This document shows positions 44,701-51,896 of a stretch of 53,257 nt of DNA, in pieces. Under the pieces are notes generated by a model. It saw only the letters and a list, made by a program, of their open reading frames with translations, was not told where the DNA came from and made no database searches. The first letter of the stretch is position 1. The number at the start of each line of letters is the position of its first letter. The position numbers were made by a program, and so were the translations under genes. The stretch comes from an uncultured Succiniclasticum sp. (GTDB lineage: Bacteria; Bacillota; Negativicutes; Acidaminococcales; Acidaminococcaceae): contig CADCHY010000008.1 of the NCBI GenBank assembly GCA_902801365.1, positions 1 to 53,257 on the forward strand. Direction: 5' to 3'.

Positions 44701-46149
44701 ATCCAGCTCAGTTCCTTCGGCTGTGGTCTGGACGCAATCACTACCAACCAGGTACGAGAGATCATGGAAGGGCACCAGCGCCTCTACACCATGATCAAAT
44801 TGGATGAAGTCAGCAACCTGGGGGCGGCGCGGATCCGTCTGCGTTCCCTGCTGGCGGTGCTCAGCCGGCGGCACGTGCCCGGCTACCAGCCCATCGTCAT
44901 GCCGGAACGGCCGTATTTCACCCATGAGTGCAAGGAGACCCATACCATCCTGGTGCCCCAGATGGCTCCCATCCATTTCGAACTCATCACCCATGTGCTG
45001 GGCCGTTATGGCTACCGTGTCGTGATTCCGGAAACCCCGAAAGAGGATTCCATCAACATGGGTCTGCAATATGTACAGAACGATATGTGTTATCCTGCCA
45101 TCGTGGTCATCGGCCAGATGCTGCAGGCTATCAAAAGTGGTCAGTGCGATCCGGACCACACCAGTATCATGATGTTCCAGACCTGCGGCGCCTGCCGGGC
45201 CACCAACTATATGAACCTGCTGCGGCGCGCCCTGCGGAACGCGGGCTATCCCCAGGTGCCGGTGTTTGCCTGCTGGGGCCTGGAGCAGGATGCCTTCCGC
45301 CTGAATGCATCAGGTTTCAAGGATGTGGCAAAAGCGGTGGTCTACGGGGACCTGCTGCAGAACGTTACCAACCGGATGCGGCCCTATGAGCTGATTCCCG
45401 GTTCCACGGACAGACTTTTTGCCAAGTGGATGAACAAGGTTAAGGATGAACTGGACCACGGCAACTTCCTGAAATACCGCCAGACCATCCAGGAACTGGT
45501 GAAAGATTTTGACGCCATCCCTCTGGTGCCCAACCTGTGGAAACCGAAGGTGGGTGTGGTTGGCGAGATTTTGGTGGAATATCACCCGGTGGCCAACAAC
45601 CATCTGGAAGAAGTGCTGGCCCGGGAAGGGGCGGAAGTGGTTATGCCGGAACTGGCCAACTTCTTGTTGTATATGGCTTTCGACGGCATCACGCGGCACG
45701 ACATCCTGGACGGCAGCTGGCTGAACAAGGTGGGGGCCCAGATGTTCATCAAGGTGGCGGACTTCTTCATGAGCCCCATGCGGAAGGCCCTTGAGAAATC
45801 GGAGCATTTTACCGCACCGGTATCCATTTACAAAGTGGCGGAACTGGCGGCACAGCATGTATCTCTGGGCAATATGGCCGGGGAAGGCTGGCTGCTGCCC
45901 GGCGAAATGACCAAGCTGATGGAAGAGGGTGTGCGGAACGTAGTCTGCCTGCAGCCCTGGGCTTGCCTGCCCAACCACATCCTGGGTAAAGGCGTATTCC
46001 GGGAAATCCGCCGCACCTACGAAGATGCCAATCTGGTGGCCATGGACTGCGATCCGGGGGCCAGCGAGGTAAATCAGCTCAATCGGCTGAAACTGATGCT
46101 GAGCGTGGCAAAGGAAAAATGCCCAGAAGGGATGATAATGGAAGCGTAA
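41746..46149 (+). CDS. Double BadF/HgdC-type activase fused to 2-hydroxyacyl-CoA dehydratase-like regions (giant protein)
   Basis: 1,467 residues from the ATG at 41746 (GAGGTG just upstream). Two ASKHA-fold activase domains come first (about 30-320 and 360-635); each has GID(I/A)GSTTTK-type phosphate loops. Each also has a pair of Cys at the places that bind the [4Fe-4S] cluster in HgdC: Cys164 and Cys203, Cys483 and Cys522. A Cys-rich segment (CNGCGNHC) and a long dehydratase-related region (DUF2229 type, about 730-1,460) with several conserved Cys (for example DSLCYPAKLVHGH, QNDMCYPAIVV, FQTCGACRATNY) follow. Such proteins are widespread in anaerobic Firmicutes. HgdC-like activases drive an electron into dehydratases by ATP hydrolysis, but the substrate of this fused type is unknown. 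Confidence 0.9.
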   Translation: MTDKFKPQVTIDAAGLQSGAVPVESSASCKVGIDIGSTTIKVVVLDANEKLVYKKYARHFSDIPTALVTNLTELRNVLVSLNGAAAGTDEDVLSNMRFRFALTGSAGMGIAQRLQLPFVQEVIAAATAVKKLIPQTDTMVELGGEDAKIMYFGSAPEERMNGVCAGGTGAFIDHMAALLNTDAKGLNDLAANAKRIYTIASRCGVFAKTDIQALMNDGASKEDIAKSIFQAVVNQTIGNLAQGREITGNVAFLGGPLYFLPELKKRFVETLKMAPEKVVNVEDGAYFVAVGAALSEETKELGFKDLTANLDKAEAGHGITRDERLALFRSAAEYDAFIERHNRDKVKRGDLAAYEGPVYVGIDAGSTTTKIVAIGSDKEILYTDYGSNQGSPLKIVIKELTGLYKAMPEKAYIAGCLTTGYGEKIVKAALHADAGEVETFAHYRAAYEFCPEVTCVLDIGGQDMKCFQIHNGNIGKITLNEACSAGCGSFIENFAQGLGMTAAEFADRAMDSKTPVDLGTRCTVFMNSRVKQAQKEGAPLADISAGIGLSVIKNALFKVMQLKDTRELGDHIVVQGGTFYNNAVLRNMEKLLERDVIRPDIAGLMGAYGAAILSLEQHEAEPDHRSTLLKAKDLENFTVTTKSYRCNGCGNHCLVTMQTFPDGGRYFTGNRCERGEGKPKNTNKAPNIYEYKYQRLFNYPNVIDPAAQGAAAARNGQRNQKAAPPRGRIGIPRVLNMYEDFPFWATFFNKLGYEVVLSGKSTPMIYYKGMSTIPSDSLCYPAKLVHGHIMDLVEKGVKKIFYPCMPYNMEDEVNHTGNHYNCPVVASYAENIRNNMDVLRNENIKFMEPFLPINDPGKMLLRLTEAFKDENIKQSELKEAMEAGYKELEHYREDVRQKGAEILKEAKEKNLPVILLVGRPYHLDPEINHGIPEMIQSYNLAIVSEDSVYHMDTPKDELSIVNQWSYHARLYHAASFAASHPEINLIQLSSFGCGLDAITTNQVREIMEGHQRLYTMIKLDEVSNLGAARIRLRSLLAVLSRRHVPGYQPIVMPERPYFTHECKETHTILVPQMAPIHFELITHVLGRYGYRVVIPETPKEDSINMGLQYVQNDMCYPAIVVIGQMLQAIKSGQCDPDHTSIMMFQTCGACRATNYMNLLRRALRNAGYPQVPVFACWGLEQDAFRLNASGFKDVAKAVVYGDLLQNVTNRMRPYELIPGSTDRLFAKWMNKVKDELDHGNFLKYRQTIQELVKDFDAIPLVPNLWKPKVGVVGEILVEYHPVANNHLEEVLAREGAEVVMPELANFLLYMAFDGITRHDILDGSWLNKVGAQMFIKVADFFMSPMRKALEKSEHFTAPVSIYKVAELAAQHVSLGNMAGEGWLLPGEMTKLMEEGVRNVVCLQPWACLPNHILGKGVFREIRRTYEDANLVAMDCDPGASEVNQLNRLKLMLSVAKEKCPEGMIMEA

Positions 46150-46152
46150 ATT

Positions 46153-46186
46153 AAAAGCAGAACGCATGACAGCGTTCTGCTTTTTT
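46153..46186 (+). terminator. Rho-independent terminator after the activase gene
   Basis: A 13-bp perfect stem (46153-46165 with 46172-46184), a 6-nt loop and a T run (46181-46186). The A-rich left side may also serve the convergent minus-strand gene. Confidence 0.92.
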
Positions 46187-46245
46187 AATATAAAATATAT
46201 TATTATATATTAAGAATACAGTTCTTTCTGATGATATGCCGGTTA

Positions 46246-46704
46246 TTACAATCGTATACCGATGTGTACGACAGGGCGGGCATAGTAACGCCCATACCAG
46301 GCTCCATAAGGATAACCGTAATAAGCCATGGGATGCCCCCACCATACAGAGCTGTGTCCATAGCGGTACCGGCGGATCGGCGGCGGAGGCGGCAGCGGTC
46401 GGTAGTAGTGGACTGGCAGGGAAGGCCGGACATAGACTCTTGCGTGGGAGGGACGGATATTCACATGGGCTGACGATGGTCTGTCATGATGATAGCCGTC
46501 GGGCATGGAAGACATGCGTCCGCCGACAGGTCCAAGCTGACCGTGGGAAGGTGTCATACGCACCCGGTTGTGTATAGGCGTGTGCATCCGTTGGGAAGGA
46601 GACACGTGTATCCGCTGGCTGCTGAAGGTTCCGGGAGGAGGGGCAGCAAAAGCGAACGAACAAAATGTTAATAACGCTGCAGTGGCAGCCAGAGTTTTTT
46701 TCAT
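46246..46704 (-). CDS. Small secreted His/Pro/Arg/Tyr-rich protein of unknown function
   Basis: 152 residues, not recognised. A clear signal peptide (MKKTLAATAALLTFCSFAFAAP) with an AAGGAG site upstream supports the minus-strand frame over several overlapping plus-strand ones. The mature chain is low complexity: His, Pro, Ser and Arg first, a PPPPP run near the middle, then a Tyr/Gly/Trp-rich tail (WWGHPMAYYGYPYGAWYGRYY). It may bind metal or envelope polymers through its His residues, but that is only a guess. Confidence 0.75.
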   Translation of the reverse strand: MKKTLAATAALLTFCSFAFAAPPPGTFSSQRIHVSPSQRMHTPIHNRVRMTPSHGQLGPVGGRMSSMPDGYHHDRPSSAHVNIRPSHARVYVRPSLPVHYYRPLPPPPPIRRYRYGHSSVWWGHPMAYYGYPYGAWYGRYYARPVVHIGIRL

Positions 46705-46840
46705 GGCGTGCTCCTTTCAATTTTCGGGTTTTAAAAAGATAAAATAGTCAAAAGTGATTTCAGGCCGGTGAAAGCAGGTTTATTTTCTGTTTCAGTTTAT
46801 CATAACAGGTAATTGTGACTTTCCCATGTCAGTTTTTATC

Positions 46841-46868
46841 TTGCATTTTTATATGAACCATGTATAAT
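46841..46868 (+). promoter_or_regulatory. Sigma-70 promoter of the UDG-like gene
   Basis: TTGCAT (46841-46846) and TATAAT (46863-46868) are separated by 16 bp; the gene starts 43 bp downstream. Confidence 0.7.
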
Positions 46869-46911
46869 TTGAGAAAAGCATAGTATTTTATCAGTGCGGG
46901 CAGGGAAAGAA

Positions 46912-47601
46912 ATGGACCTCACAACCTTTATGAAACATTTGCATACATACCGCGCGCCCAGGGTATTCAATCCCTGGCGGGAATATGAACTGGGGCTGGA
47001 TATAGGTCCGGAAGCGCCGGTGATCCGTTGCCGTAATCTGCAGCGGTATCTGGAACTTCGTCTGCAGGCCCGCTATCTGTTTATTGCGGAAGGCCTGGGC
47101 TATCAGGGGGGCCGTTTTTCCGGCATGGCCATGACCAGTGAGCGGATTCTTCTGGGATATCATCCGGAAGTCCGTCCGGAGGAAGTGCTTGGAGTGTGGA
47201 AGTACCAGCGTACCAGCAACCCTGATTCGCCATTGCTTAAGGGAACGCAAAAGACCATGGGTTTTAACGAACCCACGGCTACGGTTATGTGGGGGTGCCT
47301 CCACCGTCATCATCTGGGAACCTTTGACGCGGTGCTGTGGAATATCTTTCCTTTCCATCCCCATAAAGAGGGAAGCCCGCTTACCAACCGTACCCCGGAC
47401 GGCAATGAACTAAATGTTGGAATCGTGTATGCCAAACAGTTATTGGAGCTGTTGCCCTTCGCACGCGTTGTGGCTATCGGGCAGAAGTCAGCAACCACCC
47501 TGCAGAAGTACGGTGTACCCTGCAGCTGCGTGCCGCACCCGTCCATGGGTGGCGCCAACAAGTTTAAAGCGGCCATTGCGGAGTTGTTTGAAAGAAAATA
47601 A
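46912..47601 (+). CDS. Uracil-DNA glycosylase superfamily protein
   Basis: 229 residues from the ATG at 46912 (AGGGA 5 bp upstream); a GTG at 46894 is less likely. Motif 1 appears as FIAEGLGYQGGRFSGM and motif 2 as PHPSMGG, the pattern of the UDG-like fold. It lacks the obvious four-Cys cluster of family 4 enzymes. It probably removes uracil or a related base from DNA, but enzymatic activity of this subfamily is not certain. It has its own promoter and is followed after 37 bp by the exporter genes. Confidence 0.8.
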   Translation: MDLTTFMKHLHTYRAPRVFNPWREYELGLDIGPEAPVIRCRNLQRYLELRLQARYLFIAEGLGYQGGRFSGMAMTSERILLGYHPEVRPEEVLGVWKYQRTSNPDSPLLKGTQKTMGFNEPTATVMWGCLHRHHLGTFDAVLWNIFPFHPHKEGSPLTNRTPDGNELNVGIVYAKQLLELLPFARVVAIGQKSATTLQKYGVPCSCVPHPSMGGANKFKAAIAELFERK

Positions 47602-47638
47602 GAAATCTGGGTATGACTTGCAGGATATAGGAGTATAT

Positions 47639-48478
47639 ATGCCGGAAGAAAAAGCGTTAAACGGTACAAAACAGAATACAGAGCCCGCATCCCCTCTTTC
47701 GGGTCTTGCCCCTATGACCAAGAACCAGGTAATGGATATAGCTATGGATCTGGGCAAAATCCTGCTGAAAAGCGGGGCGGAGACCAGCCGGGTGGAAGAT
47801 ACCATGATGCGCTTCTGCCGCAGCTACGGATACTATGACCTGAATGTGTTCTGCACACCTACGGTCATCATCCTGGGGGACGAAAGTCCCCGGGGCAAGA
47901 GCCGCGTATTCCGGGTGCGCTGGCGTGCCACGGATTTGGGACTGATCATGGACATCAATGAGCTTTCCTATAATTTCCGTCGTTGGAAGCTGGACTATGC
48001 GGGAGCCAAACGCTGGCTGCAGGGCCGGCTGGCCCTGTCACACCCTTATGGAAACACGGCTGTATGCCTGGCTTCCGGCTTCGGCAGTGCCTGTTTTGCC
48101 ATGTTGCTGGGGTCGGCCAGTATTTATAATTTTGTTGCGGCGTTTCTTACCGGCTTTATCGCCATGGCCCTGCTGAAGATGGTGAACAGTTTTCATCCCA
48201 CGCCGTTCTGGGAAAACTTCCTGGCCGGGCTTTCCATCGGCATTGTGGCCCAGACCTGTTGTCTGCTGTACCCCTATTGTACACTGGAGAATATCACGGT
48301 AGGTGCCCTCATGCCTTTCCTGCCGGGGCTTGCTTTTACCAATGGAGTCCGTGACTATATGGCGGGGGACCTCCTGAGCGGCAACAGCCGGATTGCGGAG
48401 GCGGGTCTTTTTGCCCTGTCTATTGCCATCGGGCTGGCGTTTGCGTTGAAGGTCTGGGACTGGGGAGGTTTGCCATGA
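47639..48478 (+). CDS. ThrE-type threonine/serine exporter, large subunit (DUF1212)
   Basis: 279 residues from the ATG at 47639 (AGGAG 5 bp upstream). A longer open frame back to 47414 overlaps the UDG gene and is out of its frame, so it is rejected. The N-terminal cytoplasmic domain contains LKSGAETSRVEDTMMRFCRSYG, a marker of the family, and five or so membrane helices follow. With the next gene it forms a split version of ThrE. Exported amino acid is inferred from the family only. Confidence 0.88.
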   Translation: MPEEKALNGTKQNTEPASPLSGLAPMTKNQVMDIAMDLGKILLKSGAETSRVEDTMMRFCRSYGYYDLNVFCTPTVIILGDESPRGKSRVFRVRWRATDLGLIMDINELSYNFRRWKLDYAGAKRWLQGRLALSHPYGNTAVCLASGFGSACFAMLLGSASIYNFVAAFLTGFIAMALLKMVNSFHPTPFWENFLAGLSIGIVAQTCCLLYPYCTLENITVGALMPFLPGLAFTNGVRDYMAGDLLSGNSRIAEAGLFALSIAIGLAFALKVWDWGGLP

Positions 48479-48993
48479 TGCACTATCTGATGGCTTTTGC
48501 TTTTGCCTTTTTTGCCACGGTAGCTTTTGGCGTCCTGTTCCAGGGACCGAAGCGGATCCTGTGGCGCAGCGGTCTCATCGGAGGATTGGGCTGGATCATC
48601 TTTATCGGTCTGAAAGAGGGCTTTTCCGTTCATTCCTTTTCAGCCAACTTCCTTGCCACGGTTGTAATCGCTCTGGCCAGCGAACTGTTTGCCCGCATCT
48701 GGAAAGAGCCGACCACAGTCTTTGAGGTTCCCGCGATTATCCCGCTGGTGCCCGGGCTGGGTATGTACAAGGGGATGAACTATATTTTGCAGGATTATGT
48801 CAGCTATGGCAGTGAGGTGCTGCTGGGAGCGGCAGTTGATTCCTGCGCTATCGCCCTGGGGATCATGATGGTATCGGGCGTGCTCCGGGCTCTGAAGACC
48901 GGCAACGACATGGCCCGCCAGCGCCAGCAGGACCTGTTGGGGACGGCGGTGCCCCCGGATCTGTATGTGACGGATCCGGAAGAGGAAAAGTAA
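48475..48993 (+). CDS. ThrE-type threonine/serine exporter, small subunit (DUF3815)
   Basis: 172 residues with about five membrane helices. FEVPAIIPLVPGLGMYKGMNYI is the typical signature of the small half of split threonine/serine exporters. The start overlaps the stop of the large subunit (ATGATG/TGA), so the two are coupled. The C-terminus has a charged cytoplasmic tail (DPEEEK). Confidence 0.9.
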   Translation: MMHYLMAFAFAFFATVAFGVLFQGPKRILWRSGLIGGLGWIIFIGLKEGFSVHSFSANFLATVVIALASELFARIWKEPTTVFEVPAIIPLVPGLGMYKGMNYILQDYVSYGSEVLLGAAVDSCAIALGIMMVSGVLRALKTGNDMARQRQQDLLGTAVPPDLYVTDPEEEK

Positions 48994-49075
48994 ATATTAA
49001 CCGGTTCCGGAAACGGGAGAAGCGACCGGTGATATAGTAACAGGTCTTTTCCGGAACGGCTGACATTTGTGCATA

Positions 49076-49105
49076 AAAAAACTCCGGCAGAAGCCGGAGT
49101 TTTTG
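49076..49105. terminator. Bidirectional terminator between the exporter and potD genes
   Basis: A 12-bp stem (49077-49088 with 49093-49104) with A-rich left and T-rich right flanks can end both the plus-strand exporter transcript and the minus-strand potD transcript. Confidence 0.9.
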
Positions 49106-49116
49106 TTTTGGATTTT

Positions 49117-50232
49117 TTATTTCCCTGTCTTCAGTTCGGTCCAGCAGCGGTCATACAACTCGATGGCGTCGCCGACATCCGCCGTCCACTCGGAGTTCCC
49201 GATATAATCTTTGGCGGTTTTCAGGATAGGATCGTTTTTGAATTCTTCGGTGTGATACGGGGCTGCTGCCAGGTTCGGATCGTTATAACCGATGTATTCA
49301 TAGTTTTTGGCGCTGACTTTGGGATCATACAGATAGTTGATGAACTCCTGGGCCAGGGCTTTGTTTTTGGCGCTTTTGGGGATGGCAAAGCAGTCGGCCC
49401 AGATGCCGGTGCCTTCTTTGGGTACCACGAAGCCGATATTCTTGTTTTCCTTGAAGCTGAAGTAAGCGTCGCCGCTCCACATGGTGCCGATCCAGGCTTC
49501 TTCCGCGATAAATTTTTGCTTGATGGTATCCGTATCGTAAGCCAGGATGTTGGGAGCCAGGGCTTTCAGGTCTTTCATGCATTCTGCCAGATGGTTTTTA
49601 TCCACGCTGTTCAGGGAATGCCCGTGCATCTTCATGGCGAAGCTGATGACTTCACGCACGTCGTTCAGCAGTACCACGCGGCCCTTATAAGCCGGGTTCC
49701 ACAGGTCCCGCCAGGAAGTAGGCGGCGTTTTTACGTACTTTTTATTATAAGCGATGCCCGTGATGCCCCAGGAATAGACAACGGAATGGGTTCCGGTGGG
49801 ATCATAGGCAGGCGCCTGTAAGTCTTTAATGAGGTTTTTCGTATTGGGAATCTTGCTCATGTCCAGTTCTTCGAGCAGGTTGAGCTTCAACATGGTGGTT
49901 ATCATGTAGTCACTGGGCTGGATCACGTCATAGCGTGCTCCGCCGGCCTGAATTTTAGCCAGAAGTTCTTCGTTGTTGGCAAATACGTCATAGTTAATCT
50001 TGCAGTTAAATTTCTTCTCGAAATCCGCCAGAACTTCAGGGTCAAAATTGTCAGCCCAGCTGAACAGGTTGAGTACCTGCTTTCCTTCCGCATTCTTTGC
50101 AGGCTCGGCCGGTTTTGCGGGTTCTTCCTTTTTCGAAGGCTCCGCGGGTTTCTCAGCCTTCTTTTCCGGTCCGCCGCAGGCTGTCAGCAAAAGTACCAAA
50201 AAACAGAACAACAGAACAAGAATTTTTTTCAT
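49117..50232 (-). CDS. potD: PotD-type spermidine/putrescine-binding lipoprotein (copy A)
   Basis: 371 residues from the ATG at 50232 (GGAGGAG about 10 bp upstream); a start at 50259 would translate the binding site itself. The lipobox is LLTAC (Cys at about residue 19), then a Lys/Pro/Glu-rich linker. The PBP fold begins at LNLFSWADNFDPEVL and includes YDVIQPSDYM, IAYNKKYV and EEAWIGTMWSGDAYF, typical of polyamine-binding PotD proteins. It is a close paralogue of the next gene. It probably works with PotB and PotC. Confidence 0.92.
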   Translation of the reverse strand: MKKILVLLFCFLVLLLTACGGPEKKAEKPAEPSKKEEPAKPAEPAKNAEGKQVLNLFSWADNFDPEVLADFEKKFNCKINYDVFANNEELLAKIQAGGARYDVIQPSDYMITTMLKLNLLEELDMSKIPNTKNLIKDLQAPAYDPTGTHSVVYSWGITGIAYNKKYVKTPPTSWRDLWNPAYKGRVVLLNDVREVISFAMKMHGHSLNSVDKNHLAECMKDLKALAPNILAYDTDTIKQKFIAEEAWIGTMWSGDAYFSFKENKNIGFVVPKEGTGIWADCFAIPKSAKNKALAQEFINYLYDPKVSAKNYEYIGYNDPNLAAAPYHTEEFKNDPILKTAKDYIGNSEWTADVGDAIELYDRCWTELKTGK

Positions 50233-50315
50233 TTTATAAAAACTCCTCCTTTTCTCCATACTGGCAGCCGGAACCGCACCACCAGTAAGCCAGTTTGCAA
50301 TACTATCGCAGACAT

Positions 50316-50344
50316 ATTATATCATATTTATTGATTCTGTGCAT
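50316..50344 (-). promoter_or_regulatory. Possible extended -10 promoter for potD copy A (minus strand)
   Basis: On the minus strand TGATATAAT (50324-50316) forms an extended -10; TGCACA lies 17 bp upstream as a weak -35. This would let copy A be transcribed apart from potBC. Confidence 0.45.
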
Positions 50345-50362
50345 ATTTTTCTTACAGGGAGA

Positions 50363-50396
50363 AAAAAAACAGCTCCGGAATTGTCCTTTCAGGAGC
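50363..50396 (-). terminator. Possible terminator in the potD A/B gap (minus strand)
   Basis: On the minus strand GCTCC pairs with GGAGC, and inner GGA pairs with TCC around CAAT, with a 5-nt bulge. A run of eight T follows (plus A at 50362-50369). Confidence 0.55.
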
Positions 50397-50493
50397 AACG
50401 TTGTAACTTAAAAAGTAACAACTGAAAACTTATTCGCTGTCCATTTGGAAGGAATGGAAGTTACGTCCTATATTATTACAACAAAAAAGAACA

Positions 50494-50608
50494 GCTCCGG
50501 TTGTTTTCTTCTGAGGGGTCCCCGTCGAATTGTGTCGGGACAAGCCGCAAGCTTGCTTGCAGGCGCGTCAGCGATGCAATTCGGGGGAGAGAGGAAAATA
50601 ACCGGAGC
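50494..50608. repeat. Long inverted repeat between the two potD genes
   Basis: An imperfect palindrome of about 115 bp: the outer arms (GCTCCGG...TTCTTC and AGAGG...CCGGAGC) pair over some 18 bp with two or so mismatches, then CGAATTG with CAATTCG. The apex contains a GCAAGCTTGC palindrome. On the minus strand a T-rich run follows, so it may end potD copy B. It could be an inserted palindromic element in a terminator. The rest of the 405-bp gap shows no gene. Confidence 0.65.
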
Positions 50609-50637
50609 GTAATTATGTAATTATATACCCAGAGCTA

Positions 50638-51723
50638 TTACTTGCCTGTCTTCAGTTCGGTCCAATACTTGTCATACATGGTAATGGCGTTTCCGATATC
50701 ATGCAGCCATTCGCCTTTGTCGGCTTTGGCGGCGGCATCTTTCAGGATCGGGTTTTCGACGATCTCTTTTTTCTGCATGGGGATGGCCGCTGCGTTGGCG
50801 TTGGGCAGCTTCATGTAATCAAAGTTGCGGGCGCTGACTTTCGGATCATAAATGTAGTTCAGGAACTTCATAGCCAGTTCTTTGTTTTTGGCGCCTTTGG
50901 GGATGGCCATGTTGTCAGCCCAGATCAGGGTGCCTTCCTTAGGTACGCAGAAGGTGATGTTGGAGTTGTCGAAATTGCAGAAAGAGGCGTCGCCGCTCCA
51001 CATATGGGCAATCCAGGCTTCTTCCGCGATCATTTTCTGTTTGTTGTTTTCGGTATCATATGCGAGTACGTTGGCGTTCAGTTTCTTCAGGTCGTTGAAG
51101 GCCGCTTCCACGTCCTTCGGGTCGGTGCTGTTGTTGGATTTGCCCATCTTCTTCAGGGCCAGGCTGAATACTTCCCGGTTGTCGTTCAACAGGATGATGT
51201 GGCCTTTGTATTCGGGTTTCCACAGGTCGGCCCAGCTGGTGATGGGGTCTTTCACGTATTTCTTATTATAAGCAATACCGGTGATGCCCCAAACATAGGG
51301 AATTGCGAATTCCAGTTTCTGGTCATAGGCGGGATGTTTCAGGCTTTCAATCAGGTTGGGCTGTACGTTGGGCAGTTTGCTGTGGTCCAGTTTCTCCAGC
51401 ATGTTCAGCTGGATCATGGTGGTGACCATGTAGTCGGAAGGCTGGATGATATCAAACTGGGCGCCGCCGGCCTGCATCTTGGCCAGCAGTTCTTCGTTGT
51501 TGGAATATACGTCGTAATTGACGCGGCAGTTGTTGGCCTTTTCAAATTCTGCCAGTACCTGGGGATCAAAATAGTCGGCCCAGCTGTAAATATTCAGTAC
51601 CTGCTGTTCTTTTTTGGGCGCGTCTTTCGGCGCTTCGGCTTTCTTTTCGCCGCCTCCGCCACAGCCTGCCAGGGCAAAGGTGAAGCATACAACCAGTAAG
51701 AGCATCAGAGTCAGTTTTTTCAA
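50638..51723 (-). CDS. potD: PotD-type spermidine/putrescine-binding lipoprotein (copy B)
   Basis: 361 residues, starting with TTG (GAGGT about 9 bp upstream), which begins a lipoprotein signal MKKLTLMLLLVVCFTFALAG with Cys at residue 21. The mature part starts LNIYSWADYFDPQVL and matches copy A through the whole length (QPSDYMVTTM, IAYNKKYVKDPITSWADLW, EEAWIAHMWSGDA). It follows potC and is probably the main binding protein of this ABC system. Confidence 0.93.
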   Translation of the reverse strand: MKKLTLMLLLVVCFTFALAGCGGGGEKKAEAPKDAPKKEQQVLNIYSWADYFDPQVLAEFEKANNCRVNYDVYSNNEELLAKMQAGGAQFDIIQPSDYMVTTMIQLNMLEKLDHSKLPNVQPNLIESLKHPAYDQKLEFAIPYVWGITGIAYNKKYVKDPITSWADLWKPEYKGHIILLNDNREVFSLALKKMGKSNNSTDPKDVEAAFNDLKKLNANVLAYDTENNKQKMIAEEAWIAHMWSGDASFCNFDNSNITFCVPKEGTLIWADNMAIPKGAKNKELAMKFLNYIYDPKVSARNFDYMKLPNANAAAIPMQKKEIVENPILKDAAAKADKGEWLHDIGNAITMYDKYWTELKTGK

Positions 51724-51807
51724 ATCGTATCAACCTCTTTTCTTTCTCATTTATGAATATGGTTTTAAATAATTAACAATGCAACGAATTTCTGTTTTGG
51801 GTTCACT

Positions 51808-51858
51808 TCAGTAAAACATACTTCCGGGGATTGTGTCGTCTGTACAGGAAAAACTCAT
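51808..51858 (-). CDS. Possible 16-codon small ORF between potC and potD (uncertain)
   Basis: The frame MSFSCTDDTIPGSMFY, then stop, follows a strong AAGGAGGG site about 10 bp upstream. No homologue is known to me. It could be a leader peptide regulating potD, or chance. A weak TTGCAT-like -35 lies further on toward potD. Confidence 0.3.
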   Translation of the reverse strand: MSFSCTDDTIPGSMFY

Positions 51859-51896
51859 TTCACAGCATCCCTCCTTCAGGTTGAAAATGAACAGTT

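Noticed and set aside
43429..45159. A 576-codon open frame on the minus strand inside the activase gene
   Set aside because: It is the codon-bias shadow of the plus-strand gene; the translation is His/Gln-rich without any recognisable domain, and the plus frame has clear motifs throughout.
46231..46577. Plus-strand frames overlapping the secreted protein gene
   Set aside because: The minus frame has a signal peptide and an AAGGAG site; the plus frames have neither.
47414..47638. Upstream extension of the ThrE-type large subunit
   Set aside because: It overlaps the UDG gene in another frame and the ATG at 47639 has a proper AGGAG site and the family's usual N-terminus.
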